Assembly (NCBI GenBank): GCA_015478945.1
Contig: JABUQX010088713.1
Location: forward strand, 1-64,000
DNA length: 64,000 bases
From: Trachelipus rathkii
Taxonomy: Eukaryota; Arthropoda; Malacostraca; Isopoda; Trachelipodidae
Direction of reading: 5' to 3'
Positions 25,436 through 36,785 of the stretch are shown here, piece by piece. Below the pieces are notes generated by a model. That model had not been told where the DNA came from. It searched no databases and worked only from the letters and a program-made list of their open reading frames with translations. Each line of letters begins with the position of its first letter. The first letter of the stretch is position 1. The position numbers and the translations under genes are program-made.

Positions 25436-25676
25436 TTTTTAATATTGAATTGAAATAAATATTTACGTAATTTAAAAATTTTAACTTGCGCAAGTAGATA
25501 AACACATTTTATAATGTTTGCAGAAAAATTGTAAAATACAGTAGTTTATAATGATTTTGATACACATGAAAATAAGATTTAGATTCTTACAATCAAATAC
25601 AAAAGGAAGTATGAATTTTGTATCGTTTATAACCAACTTCAAAAATACTTAACAGATCTTCTGAGAGATATTCTAC

Positions 25677-25814
25677 CTGACTCAGTTCCCCTTTTGAAAG
25701 CGAATGTTTTGCCACAGATTTAGAAAATGAATTGAAGCAGCAGCTTAATGGTCTTGCAGAATCATTTTTGTCATTAAATGAATCTTTACTAGGAGCATTT
25801 GATAATTCTTGATT
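25677..25814 (-). CDS. Probable rotatin exon (third in order)
   Basis: After a good acceptor (minus 'tttatttctttag') the frame reads NQELSNAPSKDSFNDKND and on through a Ser-rich segment to GELSQ. It then meets CAG/gtagaa, a fair donor. The length is 138 bases (46 codons), phase 0 at both ends, so it joins exactly to the preceding exon at 26105-26242. In vertebrate rotatin the region after the armadillo-like segment is also a poorly conserved Ser-rich linker. No residue match is claimed here. The assignment rests on position, phase and composition. The frame stays open beyond the proposed donor for another 29 codons, so the true 3' border could lie lower. Confidence 0.45.
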
Positions 25815-26104
25815 CTAAAGAAATAAAAATTTTTTTTTAAAATTTGCATTTAAAAATAAAAATAATTTACTAAACTTTGCATTTTGCATTTAAAAATAAA
25901 AACTAAGTGCTTAAACAACTATGATAATGATGCAATGATGATGATAATTTAATTTGCCATCTTTATTTTATTTATTTATTTTTTGTGGTTTCTGTAATAA
26001 TAATAATTTATGCTTGATAAATATTAATACGGTTTCTGTTGAAAAAATAATTATAAAAAAACTAAAATATTAAAACTTTTAAAAAAGTACACAGAAAATC
26101 AAAC

Positions 26105-26242
26105 CTTAGAAGCGAGTTCGTAATCTTTTATACGCGAATAAAGGTGAGTCATAAATGTTTCAATAACAGAACAAACCAAGTCTTGTTGCCTCCATTTATC
26201 ATCATTTTCTGCCGAGTCAGTAAACAAGTATCCTAAAAGAAC
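26105..26242 (-). CDS. Rotatin exon (second in order)
   Basis: A 138-base exon (46 codons) on the minus strand between acceptor 'aaatttcatttacag' and donor AAG/gtttga. It reads VLLGYLFTDSAENDDKWRQQ, then DLVCSVIETFMTHLYSRIKD and ELASK. It directly continues the upstream exon in phase 0. Recalled vertebrate rotatin has 'SLLSLLKLAF..DGKHRLALQSV' at the same place, so the pattern (hydrophobic pair, short acidic/basic loop, helix) fits, although identity is low. Rotatin (Ana3 in flies) is a large armadillo-type protein needed for centriole assembly and cilia. The exon is helix-rich, as expected. Confidence 0.7.
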
Positions 26243-26464
26243 CTGTAAATGAAATTTAAAGTACAAAGATAAAATTATGCCTAAATTTTTTACAATTTTC
26301 ATGCCCAAAGTTCACAGCTGGGTGTTTCGCTTATTTATTCAATTGTATGAGTATAAGCTTGACACGAAACTGTCATACAAATAGACGCCAAAAGGAAGAC
26401 ACCAGAGTCAAAGGAGGGATAACACACTAAGAAAAAACTAAAATATTGCTAATATCCTACTAAC

Positions 26465-26623
26465 CTTTAAGATGAATGGCCTCTGAAGAAATATTTCAAT
26501 TGGATAATCTTTGAATAAAACATTCTGACAATCAAATAAAATATATGGTAAAATATCTTCAGTAACATTAGCAACCGATTGCCCAGCTGAATCCAGCACT
26601 TTAAGGTCAACGCTGGTAAGAGG
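26465..26623 (-). CDS. Rotatin (RTTN/Ana3) exon, N-terminal region
   Basis: A 159-base exon (53 codons), phase 0 at both ends, with acceptor 'gtaattattttcag' and donor AAAG/gttagt. It begins PLTSVDLKVLDSAGQS and ends FKDYPIEIFLQRPFILK. The end matches my memory of vertebrate rotatin, about residues 200-240, where LPLTTTDRHVLSS is followed by QDFPAEIFLQRPKIVQ. The shared PLT..D..VL.S start and D(F/Y)P.EIFLQRP are strong. Rotatin builds full-length centrioles and supports ciliary function. Exons for residues before this point were not found upstream, so the rest of the gene is either outside my recognition or more diverged. Confidence 0.8.
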
Positions 26624-26639
26624 CTGAAAATAATTACTA

Positions 26640-27600
26640 TATTATAATACGCCAAACTTGTGATTAAACAGGCAAAAGGAAATGATAAAAACTTTAAGTA
26701 TGGCTTCATATGTCAACTTCGCTAGCGAAGAATAAATTGGCTACTATACGAGGTGCTGAAACTTGGTATATTGGGTTATTGTGTGTGATTTAAACTGATG
26801 ACACACGAAATTTATCAAGTTGGTGCGTATGTATAATAGGGGGTACCTCCCCCGAAGCGAAGTGATAAATTATAACGCTACGACCTTGTTGCGTCTTCCT
26901 TTTCGAAGTAATAGATTAGGCTTAACGTCGGTCACCCCTAGGGGGTGCAGCCTCACCCATACGCAAAGGTCAAATTCGTCCTGAAAACACATTTTGTTTA
27001 GGCTTTAAAGATGATCAGGATTGAAAATTATGATACTCGCAAGACTAGTGAGTGGATACGTTATATCAGTCGGGAATAGACGTGATTAGGGATATCTCTC
27101 ACTTGAGCACAGTTACTAGGCCGGTAAGGGGGAATCAGTTGAACCCTTATTAAAAATATTTAAATTATCGATAGATTAGACTGAAATTTGAAAGACAGGG
27201 TTAAGAGGAGTTGGAGTTTGGAAACGGAGTTGAGGCGAATTTCAGAGGTTTTCCGAGGAGTTACAGGTACCCCCGGGGGGGGGTTATCACCCAGTTTAGA
27301 AAAAAGAAAAGAAAATGCATAGCAAAAGGAATAAAAAGGAAGAGAAGAGAAAGGAAGAAGATTAGTAAAGGAAGAAGGGAGGAGGAAAGGAGCAAGGAAG
27401 AAGAATGAGGAAGGTATTCAGAGTTCATGGATAGAAGGACTTCAGAGTTGGTACGGCTCCGGTGTTGAAGAGCCGTTATGCTTATGTTACTAGAGTTAAA
27501 TAAACACTTTATCGTATAACCAACGATGTTGTGTGCTTATATAGGTTAATTGGTTGATCTGTAAGATTATATCTGGAAAATTTGAGTTTCAGAACGCATC
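26640..27600. other. Possible LTR-like or old repeat DNA upstream of rotatin exon
   Basis: 26830-26990 holds G and C runs ('gggggtacctccccc', 'cccctagggggtgc'). 27260-27290 holds another ('gtacccccgggggggg'). 27290-27410 is purine-rich. 27480-27540 has 'agttaaataaacactttatc' with an AATAAA signal and 'aacgatgttgtgtgctt', the style of a retrotransposon LTR R-U5 segment. I could not find paired LTRs. Confidence 0.25.
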
Positions 27601-28820
27601 AAGAAAAAGGTTATAAAAAAATAAAATAAATAAATAAATACTTTAAAATCATAATTTAAATAAGTAAATTAAATTATTAATGAAAATAAGAATGACCAGA
27701 AAAATTATCTTACTCATATATATATATTATTTACTCTGTTTATAACTTTACAAATTTACGTTTTCTCTACACAATAATGGAGCGCGGATAATTTAAATAA
27801 AGACAGATAAGACATTCGAAATATTAAAATACAGTAACTACAAAAAGGGACCACTACTCTCTTCTTATTTTACAGCCCTTTGATATAGATTCTATTGATC
27901 GGTAATATGATATTACTCTAGGGTGGGTGATCTTATTTAGATTTAAATAGTTATATATTTTTTTATTCACACGGTAATTGACTCACACTGATTTTAAAGC
28001 TTAAAATCAATAAATCAGTAAAATCGATGAGCCACCTTTAAATTGTAACCCTCCATATTTCTCAATTTCAATGCTATACTATCTTCGAATTCTTTCTATT
28101 GATCTATTGACTTTTCCTCAATTTTGAATTTTCTATTAGTTCTTATGTCTGAATATTCAAAGTCAAATTTTTTACTAAATTATCATGTTTTACAATACCC
28201 TAAATAGTAAACTCATTGTATAAATTAATCAATCACCATCGCACTCTAACCCTGGTGTCCAGTCTCGTTTGTATAATCTATATATGTATTTATGATATAT
28301 TGAACTATGATTTTAAGTCAAATATTTAATTCATTAATTAATAATAATTGTAACTGAGTTAATTTAATATAAAGAATAGACTTATTATAAATCTTATTAA
28401 ATATTAAGTATTAAAATCAGTATAATATCAAACCAACCATCCAAACTTCAACCTATTACTCTAGTTATATACAGATTATTGTGATTCTATTGATCTATAA
28501 TTTGAGTATACTATATATTATAGAATACTAATATTATGTTAATTTACAAGTCAAAATTTTTATTAAATTGTCAATGTTTATAACATATCCTTAACTTAGG
28601 TAAAGCCTAATAAAAATGGGGGACATTAAAATCAGAAGCACACCATCCACAGCCACGCATCATTTCCCTGTTCCTCATTTACACTTAACGTTCTATTAAC
28701 AGATCTAATTACAGCAGCTATCGGGAACCTCAGGAATAATCTGGGAGCTTGGATATTGACTTGGGTCCATTTCGAGTATCATCCTATTGAGGTATTAGCA
28801 TTAGCACCGGAAAAAAAAAA
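27600..28820. other. AT-rich spacer, no exon seen
   Basis: Moderately AT-rich without simple repeats. 28640-28800 is more complex, but neither strand gives a splice-bounded open frame of useful length. Confidence 0.45.
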
Positions 28821-28824
28821 TTCT

Positions 28825-28890
28825 ATAAAACTACAATAGCTAACGCGAAAAGGAATACATTGAATTTACCCTGGTAAAAATTTTTTTGGG
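28825..28890 (-). repeat. Dispersed repeat family C, partial inverted copy
   Basis: Plus-strand 'actacaatagctaacgcgaa' and 'aaggaatacattgaatttac' are the reverse of the family C core ('gtattccttttc..ggtagctgttgtagttt') seen at 13.8 and 29.55 kb. Confidence 0.6.
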
Positions 28891-29054
28891 ATATTAAAAT
28901 GTAAAAAAAAATAAAAAAATAAAAAAAATATATTTTTTGTTTATAATAGAATTATAGTATATATTAGAGTGAGCCTAATTACTAGAGAAGACCCTTTTTG
29001 GTTTATACTCGTTAAATACAAATAGACCTTTCATTAAATTTGAGCTCTTTTTTT

Positions 29055-29310
29055 TTTAATACAAAAAATACCCAAGGATAAAACCGCAAACCGATGGCAG
29101 AATGCGGGGTCTCTCGGCCTCCCGGAACTACGGGGAGACTAATCCCCCCCTCCGGGGAAGGGTCCCTCCGAACCACCGCTCCTTTGGTATTTGGGTGTGG
29201 TCGCGGGGGTTCCAAATCTCCGCCCCTACCCCTAAGGGGTATCATGGAAAAACGTCCCCCCTGTGTTCCCGTAGTTGGCTCGAGCCCCCTAAATTAGCCG
29301 TGTAAACCTT
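29055..29310 (-). repeat. GC-rich dispersed repeat family B, copy 4
   Basis: Inverted relative to the other three: 'aatacccaagg', 'ggtctctcggcctcccgg', 'gactaatccccccctccgg' and 'cctccgaaccacc' are the reverse of the family signature. It is the longest copy, extending to about 29310 with an extra GC-rich end. Confidence 0.7.
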
Positions 29311-29374
29311 TCAATAAAAAAAATAATTAATATATACTATGTCCCAACCACCACGAAAAATAGCCAATTTTATG

Positions 29375-29625
29375 TAATTTTTTTTTTTTTTTACATTTCC
29401 CTAAAAACCAAAAATTTTACAAGGATTACCAAAAATTTTTCATTCCCTGTAGCTCTTTGTAAGTTTTCGAGATTTTTTTTCTTTTTTTTTTTATTTTTTT
29501 TTTTTTATAACAGAGAGTTTCCTCGGTAAAAATTTGCCAGGATTCCAAGCAATGTATTCCTTTTCACGGTAGCTGTTGTAGTTTTTGAAAGATAATGGAT
29601 GTGAGCTCTTTCCAGAGGCATGGCC
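29375..29625 (+). repeat. Dimeric dispersed repeat family C, copy 2
   Basis: Two units as at 13.7 kb: 'caaggattaccaaaaatttt' with 'ttccctgtagctctttgtaa', then 'tgccaggattccaagcaatg' with 'ttttcacggtagctgttgta'. The end 'ggatgtgagctctttccaga' also matches the end of copy 1. Separated from family B copy 4 by only about 65 bases, as B and C also are at 13.3-13.7 kb. Confidence 0.7.
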
Positions 29626-29945
29626 CATATAATAATAAATAATAATAATAATAATCAAAATAATAATAAATAATAATAATAAATAAAATAATATAATCAA
29701 TAATAATAAATAACAATAAATAAAATATATAATAATAAAAAAATAATAAATAATAATAATAATAAAAATATTAATATAACATAAATAAATAATAAATAAT
29801 AATAATAATAAAAAATAATAAAATAATAATAATAATAAATAATAATATAATAATAATAAATAATTAATATAATAAATATTAAATAATGAATAATAATACT
29901 AAAACATTAATAATAATAATATTTATAATAAATTATAAAATTAAA
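29626..29945. repeat. (AAT)n tract directly after family C
   Basis: About 300 bases of AAT triplets starting at the 3' end of the family C dimer. It may be the tail of that element. Confidence 0.75.
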
Positions 29946-30600
29946 AAAATAATAATTACATTTCTAATCTAAGCAAATGAAAATATAGCAATAACGAAAT
30001 GTTGTGAGACATTTCTGTAACATTAGATTTGTGACTAAGGAAATAATATTCTTAATTCTTCTAAATTGTTGAAAAATACGTAATTGCATCCATTTCATTT
30101 TTAATGATAATATTTTCTAAGTTAAACGAAAACAATTATATCCATTTTTTTTGATTACACAAACCAAAATTAACAAGAGAACTTTCAATACAGATACGAC
30201 GTAGTTTTTTTCTTCTAAAATAAATTAAAGAAATAAAAAAAAAAAAGGAATAGTTTTGAAACTTTTGAAACAACCTTCCTTATAGATACTATTTTAATTT
30301 TATTTATTTCATTTCATTTCTGTATTTATATAACTTTTTTAATTTCAAATCTGGCACTGTCAATAAAAAAGACATAACATATATAACAATCATAATTTAA
30401 TATAATTAATATATATATATAAATATATATAATTATATCATTATATATATATAATTTATATATATAATATATATATATAATATAAAACATGGTATAATAT
30501 ATATATATCAAATATATATCTATATATACATATATAATATATATATAATTTATATATAATAAAATACAATATATATATATTTTTTATATAATTTCTGCAA
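29946..30600. other. AT-rich spacer with (TA)n
   Basis: 29950-30300 is AT-rich and unremarkable. 30380-30590 is (TA)n. No coding signal. Confidence 0.6.
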
Positions 30601-30604
30601 ACAC

Positions 30605-30777
30605 GATCTCGCCATTAGTTGGTGCCATTGACTTCGTTCACAAATATAAATCATTCCATATGGTGATGCCACAAATATGTTACAGTTTTTGTTCCTGGAC
30701 AGTTCTTTACATATAATTAATCCATAATTTTGTGCCGGTAATGAAGAGAACTTTATATAAAAATCTTTCTGCGCTTC
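30605..30777 (-). CDS. Unassigned exon, minus strand
   Basis: After acceptor 'tatattttaacacag' the minus strand reads EAQKDFYIKFSSLPAQNYGL, then IICKELSRNKNCNIFVASPY, GMIYICERSQWHQLMARSC. The amino-acid mix is normal and the codons are AT-ending, as in the rotatin exons. It joins the exon at 31046-31177 in phase 0. The donor side is unclear: the best is GATC/gtgttt at 30604, but the frame stays open a little further into (TA)n. I do not recognise the family. It does not match the part of rotatin expected just upstream of the 26.5 kb exon, so it probably belongs to another gene or to a fast-evolving part of the same one. Confidence 0.55.
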
Positions 30778-31045
30778 CTGTGTTAAAATATATGTTCTGT
30801 ATGGAAAATAAATCTAAAACCTATTTCATGAGAATCGCTCTTCATAGTTATCAAGACATCACTTAATTATGTTAATATTTATGATTCATCTTGCTACCAT
30901 TTAATTATGTTAATAATATCTATGATTCATCATGCTACCACTAGGCAACAAAAATATTGCTTATATTAGCTATTGGTTTTGCGCCTATTCCTGTCTATGT
31001 CGTGATGACCTTTGTTGGGGGATACCATTATGCATGTTTCATTAC

Positions 31046-31177
31046 AGTATGATGAGTATCTTTTTCTCTGAATTCCATTTCTGTGGCGTTTTCTTCGAGA
31101 AGATAAGGAAGTATTACTCTTTTAATATCCTGTCGTGTTACTACTGATATAATACGCGGAGGCACTAAATAACCAGA
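31046..31177 (-). CDS. Unassigned exon, minus strand
   Basis: A 132-base (44-codon) exon with acceptor 'cttatcaacccttcag' and donor CATACT/gtaatg. It reads SGYLVPPRIISVVTRQDIKR, VILPYLLEENATEMEFREKD, THHT. Phase 0 at both ends, so it joins the 30605-30777 exon without a frame change. The mixture of a basic helix and an acidic segment looks like a normal globular protein, but no family is recognised. A downstream in-frame TAA at 31034-31036 requires splicing at or before this donor. Confidence 0.55.
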
Positions 31178-31199
31178 CTGAAGGGTTGATAAGAAAAAT

Positions 31200-32714
31200 A
31201 TTCATAAAACGAAATAAGATCATACTTCTTTTATAATATATATATAATTTTCATCTAATTTTTATATTCTCGTAATTTAGTACTTCCTTGACTTCTTAAT
31301 ATAAAACTGTAAAGGGTACAAATAAGACTCGTATTGATAGATATATTATTAGAATGATAAAATAATATATATATAAATAAAAAAAAGGATATAAGAGGGG
31401 GAGTAGTTGGTTTATGTACTTATTGTATTATAATGTATGTAGGTGATATTATGTACAAGGGTTTTACCTCCGTAACATACTAATAATAGAGTATGTGTAT
31501 CCATATGACCAGTTAGTATGTAGAACCCACTCGACTATCGGTTATACTTAATATTTATATAATTAATTAATTATAATAATAACATAGACTAGTATATATA
31601 TACATACATGAAAAAAATATAAGTATATAAGTAATGAAACCTTAGGTATAAATTCTTCATTATAAAGGATATAGTATTAGTAATATGTATATATATAAAA
31701 AATAAATATTAATATCTCTATATGTTGAGGACAAATATTAATAAATAATTTAGTATTATAATACCTGATAACAAGGAGTAACACGATATATAGTCGTAGA
31801 TGGATAGCCCTCCCTAATAAATCCTAGTGATATACTATATAGGTAATGGAGGTATACTATAAATACGTAGCGGGTAGGGACCCTAGCTCGTAGGTAGTCG
31901 GGATCAGGTGAGTCAGTCCTGTGGAGTATGGAAACGAGGGAAAGTAAATAAAATGGCCTAAACACATAATGAGTGGAGGATTTAAAATATATCCTCACAC
32001 TATATGCTTTAAAATAATAAATAACTAATTTATTATTAAATAATTAAGTATATATACAAAAGTTATATAATACTATGTATATCTATATTAAGCATAAATT
32101 TTATGATTTTCATAGTATTTTATATTTATATATATATTGAATATAATATATCATAGTATATATTCTTTAATGAATATAATCTTTAAGTTTTGGTGTGTAT
32201 GATATGATGTCCTTATTATATAAATATATACTATTTCCTAATATACCTCGTATATATATATCTATATCATATTATATAGGTGATATTGATTAATGGATAA
32301 TGAATTTCTTTAATATCTGATTTATATATATATTATATCTTCATTAAACTTTCTGGTATATATATATATATAGTCTACTATATCTGTATTATATAAGCTT
32401 TAGTTATAGTAAATAATTGACTATATAAATAATATATATTTATATATATTATTATTATATTTATATATACTATTATTTATATATATATATCTATTATATT
32501 TATAATAGGATATATAATTATATACATATATATATTTATATATAATTAGTATTTATATATATATATCTTATATATATATAATATATATTATAATATATAT
32601 AGTATAATATACTCATATATTTATATATATTCCGCTATTCTTTTAGTGGTGTTAGTATTATATTATATTATAATATTTATATATTATATATTTTTATTTG
32701 AATAATATTATATA

Positions 32715-32745
<31 letters not shown>

Positions 32746-32780
32746 TTGGTCAATATATATAAATGGTCGTCCAGGTGATC
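31200..32780. other. AT-rich spacer
   Basis: Mostly (TA)n, especially 32400-32750. A minus frame at 31756-31998 has a less AT-rich core (contains RTDSPDPDYLRARVPTRYV) that may be old coding or repeat DNA, but it has no splice sites I trust. Confidence 0.45.
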
Positions 32781-33063
32781 ACACATTCGTAATTCCGTAT
32801 AATCAATATTTCATATTGAATTTCACTTCAAATTACATTCTTGCTTGTTCAGAACACATTGTTATTTCGAACATCTTGCTTTGAATATACTGTGCTGCCC
32901 TTTACAAACATAACAATCTTCTCTACTGTCCAAAAAAACTACTTTATAAAACTATATGATAAAAGTGTTAGTTGGCTTGATTTGCGAATTTTTTAGCAGA
33001 GTCTCATAAAAAAGGCATAACATCGAGACACGTAAGTCGGTGTTGTGTCGCTTTACCCTATAG

Positions 33064-33207
33064 TTTTTGAAGCTATCTGTTCTCGCAAAGGTAGAGGCCT
33101 GTCGTGATCAGGAGATTCGATGGGGTTCACATTTACTCTGTGTGAATTCAGGAGATAGTATTCGAAAGAAAAGAGACAAACGAGATATATGGTGTGGCCT
33201 TTCAGAG
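33064..33207 (+). CDS. Candidate exon, plus strand, unknown protein
   Basis: A 144-base (48-codon) open segment with no ATG, between acceptor-like 'gctttaccctatag' and donor-like CAGAG/gttcaa, phase 0 at both ends. It reads FLKLSVLAKVEACRDQEIRW, GSHLLCVNSGDSIRKKRDKR, DIWCGLSE. The polypyrimidine tract is short and the donor is only fair. No family is recognised and no partner exon was found. It could be transposon-derived. Confidence 0.3.
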
Positions 33208-33339
33208 GTTCAATTTTTAGGGAGCTGAAATGTTCTTTTTAATTATACGATTTTTGCATGTCAACTAGATTGTCATTGTAATGTTTACTGCATAGTAGAA
33301 AATGATACGGGTAAGGAGCAAGTGTATCAAATAAGTAAA

Positions 33340-33794
33340 ATAATATATTATAAAAAGTATATTATTTATTTATATATATAATAATATATAATCAACACTA
33401 TCTATATAAATAATATATATCAATTATAACTAATAATATGTACAAGAACACAATTTAAAATAAATAACCAATAATCCTTATTTTTACTGTATCTTTCAAT
33501 TATATATATTTACATAATTAAAACTATAATATAATAAATATATATTATATATATACTTATATATAATATATAACTAATAATATATAAATAATTATATACA
33601 TATATATATGTATACTATTATATAAATATATCTATATATATATATAATATTTAATAATAAAAATAAATACTCAAAAAAAAAATAATAAAATATATATTGG
33701 ATATTTTATTATTACTTCATAAATAATAATAATAATCTATATAATATATATAAATCTATATAATAACAATAATATATAATATATATAAAAATAT

Positions 33795-33825
<31 letters not shown>

Positions 33826-33885
33826 ATTTATTATTAATTTATATATATTATCTATATTATATATATATATTTATTTACATCCGAC
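33340..33885. repeat. (TA)n-rich region
   Basis: Imperfect (TA)n with small AAT inserts. No gene. Confidence 0.75.
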
Positions 33886-34620
33886 ACCAGAGCCTGCAGA
33901 AAGCCCTTTAAGAGCATGATGATTTAACAATATAAATAATAAAAAAAAACATATACAAAAAAAAAAAAAATACTTCAATAACATAGAAAAGAAAAAGTAG
34001 TAAACCACAATAACCTGAATCACCTTAGCACAATAAAACGCAAATAATCCTTCAGAGTGGGCGCAGGAACGCGGGATTAAATAAGAGGAGATTGACATGA
34101 TTGCATGGGGAAAAGAGACAGAAGGCAAGGTTCCACAAAACAGATGTGACGGTAGGAAGAGGAGGGTACACAACGAGTGATCCCATTGGGTCCTCAACTA
34201 TTCACCTCAATTTTCGAACATGAGAGAAACAAGGACCTTCTGTGCACATGTTACGAGCAGTGATTGCAGTGGGTGAAAGGAATGCGAAGGTACAATTCTC
34301 TCAAGCACTTGCCATTTTGATAAGTACATATAGAAAAATGGAAAGATAGACCACACGTCACGCGCAGAGAAGAGGATCGGGAGTCAGACGTCATAATTGT
34401 GACAGTTTATAACCGGATCACCGCCAAATGTGGGAACAGCATATTTCCTAACAGGGCAATAAGACCTTATATACGTTAAGAGTTATCTGGCATAGGAAAC
34501 AATTCACGCAATCTGAACAGAAATTCCAGCTTTTTTGAGGCCCTAGTTTAAACAAACCGATGTTGATGTGAGGTATTCAAGACCAAATCAACTATTTATG
34601 TTTAGGTTGAAGATGGTTTT
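33886..34620. other. Near-normal composition, unassigned
   Basis: Less AT-rich than its surroundings, as old repeat or coding DNA would be. Minus frames give protein-like patches (a 108-codon frame at 33871-34197) but frames change often and no motif is recognised. Possibly a decayed element. Confidence 0.35.
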
Positions 34621-35585
34621 TACTATATTATATATACTATATATATGATTTATATATAATTATATATATATATAATATTGTACTATCTATATACATATAG
34701 TAGTATATATAATAATACTAGTAGTAAAAATAATATATAGCAACGCAGAAATTTTAGTTATCAATAAATTTATAAGATAAGATAATTTTATTTATATATT
34801 GAATTTATATATTATTTACATAAAAATATATATATATATTATAATACTATATATATATAATATATATATTATATATATAGCTATATATAAAAAAATCATT
34901 TATCAAATATAAATATTTAATATAATTAAAATGATGCAAAAAAAAATGGAAAAATTTTGCTTTTTTGTTTTTTAATTTTTTTGGGCAGTTTTATTTCAAT
35001 ATTTTCAATTATTTTGTGTTTATGGTTAACATATTTATTTTGAGTATTATATATCAGGATTAGATGTCTAGATCCGTCTTTATGAAATGGCGAACTACGG
35101 AATTAAAAAAAAAACTATTATTTTCTTTAAAAAATGAAACAAAGAAAATGAAAACAACTTATTAATTTCCTTTTTTTTTTTTTTTTGAGTAAAAAAAATC
35201 GAACAATAAGATTACTTTTTTACTTCGATTCTAGACACATAACTAAACACGACCGCAAATACTAACTCTACTGCCTCTCATCTCTTCGCTTTGTGGCTCT
35301 CTCTCTGTTCGTCTCTCTCTACTCTGCTCTCTCCTCTCACTTCTCTCTATCTCGTCTTCTCTCTCTCTCTTCTCTCCTCTCTTCCCTATCTCTCTATATA
35401 TTTATATAATAAAAAAAAAAATATATATATATAGTTAAGTCATAGATATCTTGATGATTATATATATATATATATTTATAGGGTGAGTGGGGGATATATG
35501 GGTTTATATATATTTTTATATATTAAATAATTGTAATATTACTTATATATATTATAATATATAAGACCATAGTGTGATATTGTTC
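34620..35585. other. (TA)n, poly-T and CT-rich spacer
   Basis: 34620-34900 is (TA)n. 35170-35185 is a T run. 35275-35395 is (CT)n-like with 'ctctctct' repeats. 35400-35580 is (TA)n. Confidence 0.7.
35275..35395. repeat. CT-rich microsatellite
   Basis: Pyrimidine-only plus strand with (CT)n runs, followed by (TA)n. The same order (CT then TA) occurs at 24.3-24.5 kb. Confidence 0.8.
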
Positions 35586-35666
35586 CTAATTTCTGTTATC
35601 TTCCAGATGTTCTGTGCATAGATTCATTACTGTCAGTTCATTGGTAGGCGACATTACTTGCAACTT
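35586..35666 (-). CDS. Candidate terminal exon, minus strand
   Basis: After acceptor 'tttatttatattcag' the minus strand reads KLQVMSPTNELTVMNLCTEH then LEDNRN and a TAG stop: 27 codons in all, phase 0. The composition differs from the Phe-rich intron read-through above it, which makes a longer 234-codon frame (to 36290) look real although most of it is intron. No protein family is recognised, and it is too short for homology by eye. The stop suggests a gene end here, with upstream exons at 36.2 and 36.8 kb. Confidence 0.4.
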   Translation of the reverse strand, partial: KLQVMSPTNELTVMNLCTEHLEDNRN

Positions 35667-36221
35667 CTGAATATAAATAAAAAAAAATTTAAATACAAAA
35701 ACATTGGTATTCACATTTTTGAGTATAAAAAAAAAAAATAAGAATAAATAAAAAAAAAAAAAAAAAAACAAAAAAAAACATGAGAAGTTAGAATGAAGAA
35801 ATTGAAAGAAAATGACGGTATGTGACGTAGAGGTGAAAATAGCAAGAAAATGAATTGGATTGAAAATGAAAATAAGAGAAAAGGAAAAGAATCGGAGAAT
35901 AGAGTGGGGATAAGAAAAAGGATTAATAATATGAATGAGGTAGTTGTATGAGTCGGAGTCGTGTGATAAGCATAAATACCTCAAGTCATTCAGGAATAAT
36001 AATGACATCCGAAGAATGTAAGAAAAATTTAAGTATAGTATTTCCCAGCTGGAAATATCATGTGAACTCAAATCAACATACATACAGATAAGGATACTCA
36101 AGAAATAAACATTATTTCTCAAACTAAATGAAATTCCCTCAAATAAATCATCACTTATTTGCTGTTGAGTATGTAATTTTTTAAACTGGAAGTATATGAG
36201 ATATACATTATAACTCCTAAC

Positions 36222-36278
36222 TTCATTCGTGTTTGTGCTTTTTACGTAATCTCTGCTATTCAAAGTCTTATTCAATCT
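36222..36278 (-). CDS. Candidate exon, minus strand
   Basis: Acceptor 'tttattggatcttcag', then RLNKTLNSRDYVKSTNTNE in an open frame, with a donor GAA/gttagg. About 57 bases. The acceptor is good and the donor fair. The phase does not fit the 36786-36891 exon directly, so an unseen exon or a different border would be needed. Confidence 0.3.
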
Positions 36279-36785
36279 CTGAAGATCCAATAAATGCTAG
36301 ACAATGTCTCCATCAAGTAAGTCCAAATAGACTCCTAATCAGAATAAGTATAAAATATAGATATCAAACTACGACTAGTGTTGACCCCTACCTTGCGTTA
36401 CTAAGTTCTGATATTTCATAATATCAGAATCAATTAATAAATTATACTTTTTACATATCTGGAGCCTATTTCATATTATATTCATATTGTTCCTTGCATA
36501 CTTTATTTTCAATTCTCTCTGGGTATCGGTTTAAATAATAATTATATTAATTATTTAAGGTAATTCAAATGACAGATTCTTTATTGAATATCCCTTTTCT
36601 CGTGTTATTATAAAAATAATTAGTTAGAGTTTAGATATATCATTATCCATAGTATAGAGGACTTATGTGTTAATATAGTAGATGATATAGTGTGATTAGA
36701 ATAATGATATTAGTGTGGTAGAAAATGTATAAGAAAAGGTTAGTATTAATTTAGTTTAATTAAAGAATGTTTAATAAGAGCTCAC

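Noticed and set aside
27480..27545. LTR retrotransposon long terminal repeat
   Set aside because: AATAAA and an LTR-style sequence, but no second LTR, primer-binding site or coding region could be paired with it.
29094..29305. Two overlapping 67-codon plus open frames and a 77-codon minus frame
   Set aside because: They coincide with repeat family B copy 4. Other copies keep the DNA words but not the frames.
32780..32945. Zinc-knuckle-like minus reading (CYVCKGQHSIFKARC) suggesting a Bel/Pao gag remnant
   Set aside because: Only about 20 codons before a stop, the spacing is not the CX2CX4HX4C standard, and another frame is equally open.
35586..36290. 234-codon minus open frame as one gene
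   Set aside because: Its middle is Phe-rich read-through of T-rich intron DNA, with splice sites at 35666 and 36222-36278. Only the ends look coding.
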